DNA of 64,000 nt from Burkholderia sp. Bp8963. GTDB lineage: Bacteria; Pseudomonadota; Gammaproteobacteria; Burkholderiales; Burkholderiaceae. Below the pieces are notes generated by a model. That model saw nothing but the letters and a program-made list of their open reading frames with translations, ran no database searches and was not told the origin of the DNA. Positions 9,323 to 18,629 of this stretch are shown here, piece by piece. Position 1 is the stretch's first letter, and the number at the start of each line of letters is the position of its first letter. Location: contig NZ_QTQP01000011.1 of assembly GCF_003854275.1 (NCBI RefSeq), positions 1 to 64,000 on the forward strand. Reading direction: 5' to 3'. The position numbers and the translations under genes were made by a program.

Positions 9323-10001
9323 TATTGCAATCAGGAATGTAGTGCGGGCCCAGATGCTGGCGCAACCATTGTTCGCCCGTCCGGAGATTTCAACCGGCGG
9401 CAACGTGTCCATGATTCACCGGGAAAATGAAAATCCGCAGATTCTCATTCTCACGGGCTACAGCCCGACGCCGGTGTATGGTGATGCGGGGACCGTCGTG
9501 TTTCCCATGAACTACGAGTTGTTCACAACGATTGCCGGGCCACAGGTCGCGTGCGAGTTGCCCGCGGTCGCCCCTGCGCAGGCTAGGGCCGGTGCAGTAC
9601 CCCTTCGCGACCGCCTGAACCGGGTTAAGGCCGCCTTTGGCCTATCGAGCAAGGAGCTGGCTGCTGTGCTCCAGTGCTCGCGCGCTGCACTGTACAACTG
9701 GCTCGACGAGGCGTACCAGGGACAGGTCCGTGAAGATACGCTCGCACGTTTGGCCGTTCTCGAGCGCCTCGCCGAGCGATGGAACGGTTACGAGGTCGGC
9801 AACCTCGTCGCGCATCTTCACGCATCGATTATTGAGCACGCTGACGGAAAGCGGGGCGACCTATTTTCGCTTCTGACGCAGGAGGTGATCGACGAGGACC
9901 GCGTCGCCGCCGCGCTGCAGTCCATCGCGAACCTGTCGCGCCAGCAGATCGCCGAATACCGGCGCGTTAACGACCTGATTGCTCGCGGGTTTGGTCAGTG
10001 A
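9315..10001 (+). CDS. Helix-turn-helix protein of the four-gene operon
   Basis: This 228-aa protein starts at ATG 9315 inside the end of the previous gene. Residues 1-85 form a small beta-rich domain of unknown function. Residues about 100-135 carry a helix-turn-helix (KAAFGLSSKELAAVLQCSRA then LYNWL) similar to XRE-like or phage HTH modules, followed by an alpha-helical tail. It could autoregulate the operon or act as a DNA-targeting subunit; the sequence does not decide. The stop is 12 bp before the next gene. Confidence 0.7.
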   Translation: MLDIAIRNVVRAQMLAQPLFARPEISTGGNVSMIHRENENPQILILTGYSPTPVYGDAGTVVFPMNYELFTTIAGPQVACELPAVAPAQARAGAVPLRDRLNRVKAAFGLSSKELAAVLQCSRAALYNWLDEAYQGQVREDTLARLAVLERLAERWNGYEVGNLVAHLHASIIEHADGKRGDLFSLLTQEVIDEDRVAAALQSIANLSRQQIAEYRRVNDLIARGFGQ

Positions 10002-10013
10002 AGGGGCGCGAGG

Positions 10014-10916
10014 TTGAGTGACAAGGCTGCCGAGACCATTGGAACAACGCTGTCCCGGATGGGGTGGCAGCAGGGCATGATCGCCGACCCAGCCACACAC
10101 GGGCACTTCAAGGAAATGCTCGGGCTTGCGGGGCGCGACGATCTCGTGACGTTGCTCGATTCAACGAAGGTCTGTTTCATCGCGGTCAGCCAGACCTGTG
10201 ACATTGTCCAGTTCAGGGACGAGGCAGAGCCGTACGTCGAGTTCCTGCTCGCCAGTTGGGGGGAGGGGGCACCGAACCCCGCCGACACGTACCAGAAGAG
10301 CTTCCGGACATTTGCTGTCGAGCTGGAAGGAGGGCACGGGCACCTGAGCATCCGGCCGTGGAATCGCTTTCTCGTTCCTCGCGGATGGGTGACGCATATC
10401 CCGCCTTTCGAGGTCACGATCGCGCCCCAACGCATTCGCGACCTGATGGACTGGCTGATGACGCGCTATGTTCGCGCCGCGTTGCCGGACACCTTCAATG
10501 GTCGGCTGGCAACGGTGAAGGCCGAAGACAAGATGCGCAAACTGCTCGAGAAGCTGCCCGCCGTCACGGAGGCGTTCATCTCACTCAGGCCGCGCTACGT
10601 CGAACTCGGACAGGGCGAGGACTACTCATGCGATCTCGTGCTGTTGTGCCGCGAGGACGATTTCAGCAACGCCGGCCTTCGGGAGCAGATGCAGCCGGTG
10701 CTCGATGAAATCGAAAAGGTCCTGGTTGGAATCGAGGGCATCGACGTAGAGGCGGTCCGACTCCTTGGTGAATCTCAGTTCACACGTCATCACATGCGCG
10801 CCTACGACCGCTGGCAGTTTGACGACGTGTCCTACGCAGCCGACGCGCGGGCGGCGAAGAAGGGCGGCGAGTCGGGTCATGCGTATCGCGTTGAGGCGGG
10901 TCGAACGAAGCATTAG
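10014..10916 (+). CDS. Unrecognised protein with an SQTCDI motif
   Basis: This 300-aa protein most likely starts at TTG 10014 behind GCGAGG. Near residues 53-65 it carries CFIAVSQTCDIV, resembling the S-(Q/H)-(D/T)-C-D-(I/V) signature seen in several uncharacterised accessory-genome proteins. Whether the Cys-Asp pair is catalytic or metal-binding is unknown. The rest is mixed alpha/beta with no membrane segment. It sits 12 bp after the HTH gene and 30 bp before the nuclease-NTPase gene, so it is almost certainly cotranscribed. I cannot assign a function. Confidence 0.65.
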   Translation: MSDKAAETIGTTLSRMGWQQGMIADPATHGHFKEMLGLAGRDDLVTLLDSTKVCFIAVSQTCDIVQFRDEAEPYVEFLLASWGEGAPNPADTYQKSFRTFAVELEGGHGHLSIRPWNRFLVPRGWVTHIPPFEVTIAPQRIRDLMDWLMTRYVRAALPDTFNGRLATVKAEDKMRKLLEKLPAVTEAFISLRPRYVELGQGEDYSCDLVLLCREDDFSNAGLREQMQPVLDEIEKVLVGIEGIDVEAVRLLGESQFTRHHMRAYDRWQFDDVSYAADARAAKKGGESGHAYRVEAGRTKH

Positions 10917-10946
10917 CGACAAGGCGGTTGAGAGATCCTATTGACG

Positions 10947-13900
10947 ATGTTTGAAATCACCCCCGACGATATCGCGAGACTGGACGACACGCGGCTCAGA
11001 ACGCTCGTTGGCCTTTTGTGCGAAGCAGAACTACGCAACCGCGGTCACTCCACTTCTGCCGTGACATGGGGTGGCGACCAGAACGCGAAAGATGGTGGGG
11101 TAGACGTAAGGGTCAGCCTGACCAGCGGCGACTGGGATGGCGGGTTTATCCCACGGCACTGCACGGGCTTTCAGGTGAAGCGGCAGGATATGCCACCGCG
11201 CGCAATTGCCCAGGAGATGCGACCGAATGGGAAACTCCGCCCGGTCATTAGCGATCTCGCTGCGAGCAACGGCGCATACGTTATCGTCAGCTCTTTAGGC
11301 ACGACCGCGGACAGTGCGCTGCAAACCCGGCGGCAAGCGATGGTGAAGGCGGCTGAGGGCCTGGCCGAAAGGCTCCATATCGACTTTTACGATCGCACGC
11401 GGCTGGCGACCTGGGTGCGCAACCATCCAGGCCTTGTCGTCTGGGTCCGCGAGGCTATCGGGCGAGCGATATCGGGATGGCAACCATTTGGTCCCTGGGC
11501 TTATCGAGCCGGAGGAGTCGAAGCAAGCTATCTGATGGATGAGGGCGTTCGAGTCCGGGACCGTGCTTCCGCACGTTCCGAAGAGATTTCCGCGGGCGAG
11601 GGGCTGCGCAAAATACGGGACATTCTGCGCCTGCCACAGGGCGTCATTCGATTGGTGGGGCTCTCCGGTGTTGGCAAGACGAGGTTCGTACAGGCCTTGT
11701 TCGACGACCGCGTCGGCGCGGAAGCGTTGGCCCCAGCGCTCGCCGTCTACACCAACATGAGCGATGACCCCGACCCGCAACCCGCCAAGCTTGCTTCCGA
11801 TCTCATATCCAATCGCGTGCACGCGGTTGTGATCGTCGACAACTGTCCTGCGGAGCTGCATGCAAGACTAACTGACTTGGTGAAGTCGTCCGACAGTTCT
11901 GTAAGTGTTCTCACTGTCGAATATGACATCAGAGATGATTTGCCCGAGGACACAGCCGTCTTCGAGATCCGCGCGGCTTCTGTAGACCTGATCGAAAGGC
12001 TGTTGCAATTGCGCTTTCCGAAGCTGTCGCGCACGAACGCTAGGACCGCCGCGGAATTTTCATGCGGCAACGCGCGGATTGCAATCGCGCTCGCCGACAC
12101 GGTGGATAGCATCGGCACACTCGCGAAGTTGAACAATGCCCAGCTGTTCGAGCGGCTGTTTGCCCAACGACAGGGGCACGACCAGTCGCTGCTGGAAATT
12201 GCCCAGGTTTGTGCGCTCGCCTATTCATTCAATGGAGAGGACCTTTCCGATGGGCCTGAGGGAGAACTGCAACGAATCGCAGGACTGGCAGGCGTGGAAC
12301 CCGAAAGAGCCCACAGGCACATTGCCGAGCTTCTGCGCCGGGAACTCGCGCAGCGGCGGGGGAAATGGCGCGCAATCCTTCCGCATGCGCTGGCTAACTA
12401 TCTCGCGGCGACCGCGTTGCAAAATATCTCGCGCGATCGTATCGAGGCAGCGCTGATGCATGGGGCGCCAGAGCGCCTTGTCAGTTCATTTGCAAGACGG
12501 CTTGGATATCTCGAGAAGAGCGAGGACGCAAAGGCGATTGTCGAGGACTGGTTGGCTCCAGACGGCTGGATTGGCGAACACGTCTGGAACCTCAGCGAAT
12601 TTGGGCAGACCGTCTTCCGAAACTGTGTCCCTGCGGCACCTCTAGCTGCACTGAATGCACTGGAATCAAACAGGCCATCGCCGCAATTCGGTTCGGGTCG
12701 TTCACTAGCTGGCGTTAACTACATTGCCCGCACGTTGCGATCTTTCGCATGGGACGCAGGCCTGTTCGAACGGTGTACTACATTGCTCCAGTTCATGGCC
12801 GTGGACGGGGACTTTAAGGCTGCCCGCGAGATTCACAGCTCGCTTTTTCCCATTTATCTCTCGGGCACTCATGCCTCGATAGACCAGCGGCTGCGTGTTA
12901 CACAGAAGCTCCTCCAGGCCGGCAGTGCAGAGGAACGTAACCTTGGTCTTTCGGCGCTCAAGGCACTCCTGCAGTGCAACTACTTCACTGCTCACGACGA
13001 GTTCCAGTTTGGCGCCCATTCCCGTGACTTTGGATACCAGCCCCAGTCCCAATCAGAGGTCCTGCGCTGGTACAGACAGGTACTCTCGGTAGCAGCGAAT
13101 TATGCTCTTTCGTCCAACCCGGTAGAGTACGAAGTAAGGGAAATCATCGCCGCACATTTTCGTGGCCTCTGGACCCAGGTTGGACTGCGTGACGAACTTG
13201 ATGCCCTCTCGAAGCAACTAGTGGTCAGGGACTTTTGGGTAGAAGGCTGGCACGCGGTGAAGGTCACGCGTCACTATGACGAAAAGAACAGGAGTTCGGA
13301 AAACTATGCGAGGCTCAGCGCGCTCGAACTTGCGCTTCGCCCTCGAAACTTCGTGCAACGTATCCGGGCTCGCGTTTTCAATGGCAGCATCTACGACCTC
13401 GACGAGATCGACCCTACGAATTCGCGCAGCCTCGGGGAGGCGATTGATTGTCAGAATGCTGAAGTCGAGGCACTTGCCGGCGAGCTTGTCGCGGAGCCGG
13501 CCGTGTTCGATGAACTCATGCCCGAGCTCTTCGCCACTGCGAGTAACTTGTGGCATTTCGGAATCGGGCTCGCGCGCGCGGTGAGAGAACCGAAGGAGCT
13601 ATGGGATCGCATGATCGGGGGCGTTGGCCTGATTCCTGAAAGCCAGCGGGACCTTAGGGTCCTCAACGGATTCCTGCTTGAGTTGGCCAACCAGAATTCA
13701 CCTCACCTGGGACGTATGTTGGACAATGCCGTTGAGCATGAGGCGCTTGCGTCGCGTTTTCCGCAGTTGCAGCCTCCAGTCGCAAACGTTCCCGGGGGGA
13801 TCCCGCGACTGCTGAAGTCGCTGAAATTGGGACAGGCGCCGATCGCACGTTTCGCGGACATTCACTTTGGCGGTGCTGTCGAAATCCTTCCAGCGGTCGA

Positions 13901-14741
13901 TATCGCAAACTTCATCATCGCGGTATCCGAGGCGAAAGAAGGCATGTCGATAGCTATACGAATTCTGGGTAGCCAGTTTTTTGACGACGATCGCGAGAGT
14001 CGAGCTCACGCAGGACCCATTGTCGAGGCCGGACGCTGCATCCTGCGCGCGATTGACTTCAGTGAAGTTGACCATTCTTTCCTCAATGACTACCAGTTAC
14101 AGATAGTCCTCAACGCTTGCACCGTTGGTGACGACGCCAGAACTACTGCACACGCCCTTTGCGAGAACATGCGGCGGGCGAAGCTCGATCACAAGCTTTG
14201 GGAAGACTGTCATGAGGTGTTGAAGGTTTTGGCTCACACTCAGCCACGAACGCTTTTGGATACTCTCGGTGCTGGCGACCATGTGGAAGTGGCCGCTGGG
14301 GCCGACCTGCTGCGGCGCGCGAGTCTTCATCGCGGAAATCCCTTGGACGGGATAAGCGAGGAAATCATCCTTGAGTGGTGTTCGGAGCGCCCCGCTGATC
14401 GTTTTCTCTTCATCGCTGCTGTCGCTACGATGTTCGACGGTTCGGCAGACCATCAGTTGCAAACCTGGCGCCCTCTGGCGGCGCGGCTGGTCCATGATGG
14501 GCTTGATCCGATAGGTGTGATGGCCGAGCTTGTCGCTCGTCTGCGTCCTTCAATGTGGAGCGGCGCACGCTCATCGGTGGTCCGAAAAAACGCGGCGCTA
14601 CTTGCCCGTTTCGATACGCGCGGTGATCCTTCCTTGTCTTCATTCATCCAGTTGAAGCACAGCGAGCTGATTCAAGAGGCGTGCGAAGACGAGATCAGTG
14701 AAACCAAGAGACACCGAGAAAGCGGCGAGAGATTCGAATAG
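10947..14741 (+). CDS. PD-(D/E)XK nuclease - STAND NTPase - helical-repeat protein
   Basis: 1264 aa from ATG 10947 (an in-frame TTG at 10941 is an alternative). The N-terminal domain (about 1-175) has the restriction-nuclease-like signature GGDQNAKDGGVDVRV followed by GFQVKR, consistent with D-(x)n-QxK catalytic residues. It is followed by a P-loop NTPase: Walker A GLSGVGKT near residues 238-245, Walker B-like VVIVDN near 294-299, then a winged-helix-like region. The remaining ~800 residues are leucine- and alanine-rich helices, like the sensor repeats of STAND proteins. Architecture (effector nuclease, NTPase switch, repeat sensor) matches the logic of Avs-type anti-phage STAND proteins, but I do not recognise a named subtype. 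It is the last gene of the operon. Confidence 0.8.
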   Translation: MFEITPDDIARLDDTRLRTLVGLLCEAELRNRGHSTSAVTWGGDQNAKDGGVDVRVSLTSGDWDGGFIPRHCTGFQVKRQDMPPRAIAQEMRPNGKLRPVISDLAASNGAYVIVSSLGTTADSALQTRRQAMVKAAEGLAERLHIDFYDRTRLATWVRNHPGLVVWVREAIGRAISGWQPFGPWAYRAGGVEASYLMDEGVRVRDRASARSEEISAGEGLRKIRDILRLPQGVIRLVGLSGVGKTRFVQALFDDRVGAEALAPALAVYTNMSDDPDPQPAKLASDLISNRVHAVVIVDNCPAELHARLTDLVKSSDSSVSVLTVEYDIRDDLPEDTAVFEIRAASVDLIERLLQLRFPKLSRTNARTAAEFSCGNARIAIALADTVDSIGTLAKLNNAQLFERLFAQRQGHDQSLLEIAQVCALAYSFNGEDLSDGPEGELQRIAGLAGVEPERAHRHIAELLRRELAQRRGKWRAILPHALANYLAATALQNISRDRIEAALMHGAPERLVSSFARRLGYLEKSEDAKAIVEDWLAPDGWIGEHVWNLSEFGQTVFRNCVPAAPLAALNALESNRPSPQFGSGRSLAGVNYIARTLRSFAWDAGLFERCTTLLQFMAVDGDFKAAREIHSSLFPIYLSGTHASIDQRLRVTQKLLQAGSAEERNLGLSALKALLQCNYFTAHDEFQFGAHSRDFGYQPQSQSEVLRWYRQVLSVAANYALSSNPVEYEVREIIAAHFRGLWTQVGLRDELDALSKQLVVRDFWVEGWHAVKVTRHYDEKNRSSENYARLSALELALRPRNFVQRIRARVFNGSIYDLDEIDPTNSRSLGEAIDCQNAEVEALAGELVAEPAVFDELMPELFATASNLWHFGIGLARAVREPKELWDRMIGGVGLIPESQRDLRVLNGFLLELANQNSPHLGRMLDNAVEHEALASRFPQLQPPVANVPGGIPRLLKSLKLGQAPIARFADIHFGGAVEILPAVDIANFIIAVSEAKEGMSIAIRILGSQFFDDDRESRAHAGPIVEAGRCILRAIDFSEVDHSFLNDYQLQIVLNACTVGDDARTTAHALCENMRRAKLDHKLWEDCHEVLKVLAHTQPRTLLDTLGAGDHVEVAAGADLLRRASLHRGNPLDGISEEIILEWCSERPADRFLFIAAVATMFDGSADHQLQTWRPLAARLVHDGLDPIGVMAELVARLRPSMWSGARSSVVRKNAALLARFDTRGDPSLSSFIQLKHSELIQEACEDEISETKRHRESGERFE

Positions 14742-15201
14742 GACGTCGAATGCTATGCGATTTTCAACGTTTCCAGGGCCTCGCTTCGACCTGGACGCGA
14801 CAGCCTGCTGGAAGCGTGGGGCTCTTGAGCCCTTGCGGTTCGGATGATCGAATCACGCAGACACCATATTTTGGATCACGAGTAGGAATCAAGTGTGCGT
14901 GATACGCCACAAGTTGACATAATATGTATGATCAATTTTTTGACTGTAGTAGCTTTTTACAAATGTCGTGTTTTGGCTTCCAGGATGGTTGCCGATACCC
15001 GTCACGGAGCGCCGGCCATGGTCGATCCCCAGAAGACCGCATGTTTGGCTGAAAAAAAACGACGCAGACCCCGAACCCCGGGACACGCACATCGAACATC
15101 CTTCACCGCCAGGATTTCCTAGGATTGATGCAGGACTGTAGCCGCCCGGACAGACGACGTGCATGTCCTGTACACAACGCCGCTTTCGCATGAGGTGAAG
15201 C
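14742..15201. other. Intergenic region between defence-like operon and cyclase
   Basis: 460 bases without a supportable gene. An AT-rich stretch at 14905-14960 includes TTGACA (14914-14919), but no well-spaced -10 follows. Inverted 8-mers ATCACGCA (14852-14859) and TGCGTGAT (14896-14903) flank it. It probably contains the cyclase promoter and the right boundary of the accessory block. Confidence 0.4.
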
Positions 15202-16434
15202 ATGTCGAACATCAACCTCGAGCCGCTTTCGGACGCGCCGGAGTGTTGCGTGCGCAATGTCAGCCTCCGCGCGACGGACGATCTCCAGACGAAACGGGAC
15301 AAGCTCGCACGCGTCATGGTGGATGAGATGTACCAGTTCGTGGGCTTGCTGGATGCGAGCGGCATGATCCTCGAGGCCAACCGTGCAGCGCTCGAAGCGG
15401 TTGGCCTGCGGATGGACGATGTTCAGGGAAAGCCGTTTTGGGAGACGCGTTGGTGGCTCGTTTCGCCGCAGACCCAGGCTTTGCTGCGGGAGCTGATCCG
15501 ACGCGCAAGCGAGGGGGAATTCGTCCGCTGCGATTTCGAAATCTACGGTCACGCAACGGGCGAGGAGACGATCGTCGTCGACTTCTCGCTCCTGCCCATC
15601 AAGGATCAGAGCGGCAAGGTCGTGTTTCTGCTGCCGGAAGGCCGCAATATCACCGAAAAGAAGCGCGCCGAAGCGGAGATCGCGCGAAAGAACGAGGAAT
15701 TGCAGGCAAGCCGCGAACTGATCCGTCGCCAGCACGACGAGCTTCAGCACCTCTACGACAAGATCGTGGCCGAGCAGAAGGTGTCGGAGCGGCTGCTCCT
15801 CAATTTGCTGCCCTACCCGATCGCAGAACGGCTGAAGGCACGTCACGCACTGCTCGCCGACAGCATCCCGGAAGTCATCGCCGACAGCTTTCCGGAAGTG
15901 ACCGTCCTGTTCGCTGACATCGTGGCGTTCACACGGTTTTCGGCGGGCATGAGCCCCGAGCGGTTGGTGAGCGTGCTCGACGAGATCTTCAGCGAATTCG
16001 ATACCCTCGCCGACATCCGTGGCCTCGAGAAGATCAAGACCATCGGCGACGCTTACATGGCAGCCGCGGGGCTGCCGGAACCGGCAGCAGATCACGCGGC
16101 GCGCGCGGCGCATATGGCGCTCGACATGACCGACGCGCTGGCGCGCTTCAATCACCGCCGCGGCTACAACCTGCAGATGCGCATCGGGATCAACAGCGGC
16201 GCGGTGGTGGCTGGCGTCATCGGCAAGCACAAGTTCATCTACGACTTGTGGGGCGATGCGGTCAACACGGCCAGCCGGATGGAATCCCACGGTGTGGCGG
16301 GACGGGTGCAGGTAACGGATGCGACCCGGCACCGGTTGGGTGAACCGTTCGTGTTCGAAGAACGCGGGACGATCGAGGCGAAGGGAATCGGCAAGTTGCA
16401 CACCTGGTTTCTGTCCGGCCGAAGCGATGCCTGA
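15202..16434 (+). CDS. PAS-domain class III adenylate cyclase
   Basis: This 410-aa cytoplasmic protein probably converts ATP to cAMP. Residues about 35-155 form a PAS sensor domain (FVGLLDASGMILEAN), 155-205 a coiled-coil signalling helix, and 215-405 a class III cyclase catalytic domain. Visible catalytic elements are FADIVAFT (metal Asp), KIKTIGDAYM (second metal Asp; the Lys preceding TIGDAY favours ATP over GTP), and DLWGDAVNTASRME (adenine Asp, transition-state Asn and Arg). There is no membrane segment, so the PAS domain senses an intracellular cue. ATG 15202 has GAGGTGAAGC upstream. It converges on the exporter gene with only 7 bp between the stops. Confidence 0.9.
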   Translation: MSNINLEPLSDAPECCVRNVSLRATDDLQTKRDKLARVMVDEMYQFVGLLDASGMILEANRAALEAVGLRMDDVQGKPFWETRWWLVSPQTQALLRELIRRASEGEFVRCDFEIYGHATGEETIVVDFSLLPIKDQSGKVVFLLPEGRNITEKKRAEAEIARKNEELQASRELIRRQHDELQHLYDKIVAEQKVSERLLLNLLPYPIAERLKARHALLADSIPEVIADSFPEVTVLFADIVAFTRFSAGMSPERLVSVLDEIFSEFDTLADIRGLEKIKTIGDAYMAAAGLPEPAADHAARAAHMALDMTDALARFNHRRGYNLQMRIGINSGAVVAGVIGKHKFIYDLWGDAVNTASRMESHGVAGRVQVTDATRHRLGEPFVFEERGTIEAKGIGKLHTWFLSGRSDA

Positions 16435-16441
16435 TGCGATA

Positions 16442-17335
16442 CTAGAACTTCTCCTGTACGACAGAACCGATACTGGCACCGATTACGCACAAGGTGCCGG
16501 CGATCTGCAATGGTGTCAGCGGCTGTGAAAGGACAATGAAACCAATCGCTGCTGCGATCGCCGGCTCCGCACTCATCAAAATACCGAATGATGCGGATGA
16601 CATTCGCCGCAGCGCGCTGAGTTCAAGCACGTATGGCAACAACGGCACGAGCAGAGCCAACCATGCGGCGTCAAGCAGTTGCCTGCCGGAGATATGCCCA
16701 CCACTTTGTTCGAGGCCGAATGGCGTCATGACGACAGCCGCGACGATCAATGAGATCGCCAGTCCCTCAAGTCCATTAAACTGCTGGCCGATATGCTTCA
16801 ACAATACGATATAGGCCGCCCAGCACAACGCCGTGCCGACCGGGAAAAGGAGAACCCAGGGCACATCCACGACCCAGATGCCGTCGCGGCGGGCCAGTAG
16901 CCATACGCCCAGCGCGGCAAGCACCGGATAGACGAGCATCGTGGGCCGGCGCACGCCAATCGTCGCAACGGCAAGCGGTCCGAGGAAACCGATCGCCACG
17001 GCGAGACCGAGCGGCACGCGATTGACCGACTCGAAATAGCACAGCGTCATTCCGGCCATCGCACTACCCAGGACGATGGCGGCAAGCCAGCGTTGGCGCG
17101 AATAGGTACGAAGTTGCGGCCGAGTCACCATTCCGAGCACCAGGGCAGCGACGCATAGACGCAACCATGTTGTGCTGGTAGTGCCGTATTCGGTCAATAT
17201 CGGCCGGGAAAGCGCACCGCCCAGCTGGATGCTGGACATCGAAACAACGCAGAACAGCGGCGCCACGACTTTCGACAGCCAGGACGAATAATTCGCCATC
17301 ACCGCGGGCCGGGTCATACTCGATTGATCGCGCAT
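16442..17335 (-). CDS. EamA/RhtA-like drug/metabolite exporter
   Basis: This 297-aa inner-membrane protein has about ten predicted hydrophobic helices in two EamA halves, the usual size for drug/metabolite transporters. It resembles RhtA-type threonine/homoserine exporters (GLAVAIGFLGPLAVA; SAEPAIAAAIGFIVL in the second half). The substrate cannot be read from sequence. It is transcribed divergently from a LysR regulator across a 93-bp spacer, a common arrangement in which the regulator controls the exporter. Confidence 0.85.
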   Translation of the reverse strand: MRDQSSMTRPAVMANYSSWLSKVVAPLFCVVSMSSIQLGGALSRPILTEYGTTSTTWLRLCVAALVLGMVTRPQLRTYSRQRWLAAIVLGSAMAGMTLCYFESVNRVPLGLAVAIGFLGPLAVATIGVRRPTMLVYPVLAALGVWLLARRDGIWVVDVPWVLLFPVGTALCWAAYIVLLKHIGQQFNGLEGLAISLIVAAVVMTPFGLEQSGGHISGRQLLDAAWLALLVPLLPYVLELSALRRMSSASFGILMSAEPAIAAAIGFIVLSQPLTPLQIAGTLCVIGASIGSVVQEKF

Positions 17336-17428
17336 CGCAGGGCTTACCAGTTAATGTGTGCTCGATGGTAACGGGACTAAGCGCCTTGGTATAAGCTCAT
17401 ATTTTTTATCGCCGCATCAGGAATATTT
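17336..17428. promoter_or_regulatory. Divergent promoter/operator for exporter and LysR gene
   Basis: This short shared spacer has the inverted pair TTACCA (17344-17349) and TGGTAA (17366-17371), and an AT-rich block (GGTATAAGCTCATATTTTTT) just before the LysR start. It is a plausible LysR binding site and promoter, from pattern and gene layout only. Confidence 0.4.
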
Positions 17429-18358
17429 ATGATTCGCGATCTCGACAGCACGCTCCTGCGCACGTTCGTCACCGTGGTCGAAACTGGTGGCGTCAGTGAC
17501 GCGGCCGTTGTGCTGCATCGAACGCAGGCTGCGATCAGCATGGCGTTGCGCCGGCTGGAAGAAGAGGTCGGTCAACGCTTGCTGGAACGTTCACCGCGCG
17601 GAGTCAAACCGACGGCGGCAGGCAATGTGCTGCTGCCCTACGCATACAAGCTGCTCAACGTCGGATTGGCGGCGCGCGCCGCGCTCAACGCAGAAGAGAT
17701 TTCCGGCGCGGTCAGGCTTGGCATGCTCGAGGACATCGCCGTTGGACATTTGCCGCATGCGCTGAAACAGTTCGCGGCTTCCTTTGAAAGTGTCACGCTC
17801 GAAATCGTGATCGACAGGAGCCCAACCTTGTGGCAGCAGCTCGCTAAAGGCCAGCTTGATATCGTGATCGGCGATCCCGCATTGATTCATGCAGAACCCA
17901 TTGTCACGTGGCAGCATCCGCTTCGCTGGGCAGCAACGGAAATGACGGAAATGCGTTTCGGCAATACGCCGGTTCCCATCGTCGCGTTCGCAGGTGGCTG
18001 CCCCTGGCAGGACAAACTGTTTGCTTCACTGCGCGAAGCCGGTATCGTGTGGAAAGTCGTTTGCACGAGCACGAGCCTGTCCGCAATTCAGTCGGCTGTC
18101 CAGGCAGGATTGGGAATCGCGGTGTTGCTCGACAGGAATATTCTGCGCGGCACGATGCGTGCGCTCGATCCGCGTGAATTCGGATTGCCGACACCCCCGG
18201 TCGCCAGCTTCGGACTGTTCACCCGTACAGATGCAGATGACCAGACACCTGCTGCCGCGACGTTGCAGCGATTCCTGATGCATACACTGGAACTTGGCAC
18301 ACCAGAAGGCAAGAAACAGGAATCCGCGACCGTCCTTGAAGCACGCCTTTCAACGTAA
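17429..18358 (+). CDS. LysR-family transcriptional regulator
   Basis: 309 aa. The N-terminal winged helix-turn-helix (DLDSTLLRTFVTVVETGGVS then TQAAISMALRRLEEEVGQRL) is the canonical LysR start; residues 90-295 are the periplasmic-binding-protein-like effector domain (IAVLLDRNI near the end). It lies divergent to the EamA exporter and probably controls it in response to an exported amino-acid-like compound; that pairing is inference. Confidence 0.9.
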   Translation: MIRDLDSTLLRTFVTVVETGGVSDAAVVLHRTQAAISMALRRLEEEVGQRLLERSPRGVKPTAAGNVLLPYAYKLLNVGLAARAALNAEEISGAVRLGMLEDIAVGHLPHALKQFAASFESVTLEIVIDRSPTLWQQLAKGQLDIVIGDPALIHAEPIVTWQHPLRWAATEMTEMRFGNTPVPIVAFAGGCPWQDKLFASLREAGIVWKVVCTSTSLSAIQSAVQAGLGIAVLLDRNILRGTMRALDPREFGLPTPPVASFGLFTRTDADDQTPAAATLQRFLMHTLELGTPEGKKQESATVLEARLST

Positions 18359-18629
18359 GCCATCCGGCGCGGTTCAGTTCCGTTCACGTCTGGACGCGCC
18401 GATCAACAGCCCGGGCTCGCACCGCATTCGACCCGCGCGCCGGATTTCCACTCGACGCCCTCGCGCAACCGATAGCCGACACACGCCCTCCACAACCGCT
18501 GCGCGAGGCAGACACGCTCCGCGCAGCGCCGGCTCTCGTCCGATTCACACCATGTTTTGACATTGAGATACACCGGCCGGTGCGCCAAAGTTGTCTTTGC
18601 TTGCGCTCCTTCACTTCGGCATACCCCCA

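Noticed and set aside
14852..14903. Inverted 8-mers flanking an AT-rich segment as an insertion-sequence end or att site
   Set aside because: The arms are short and 36 bp apart, with no target duplication or recombinase; chance or a minor regulatory site is as likely.
15103..16479. Minus-strand frame opposite the adenylate cyclase
   Set aside because: Antisense shadow; the plus strand encodes complete PAS and cyclase domains.
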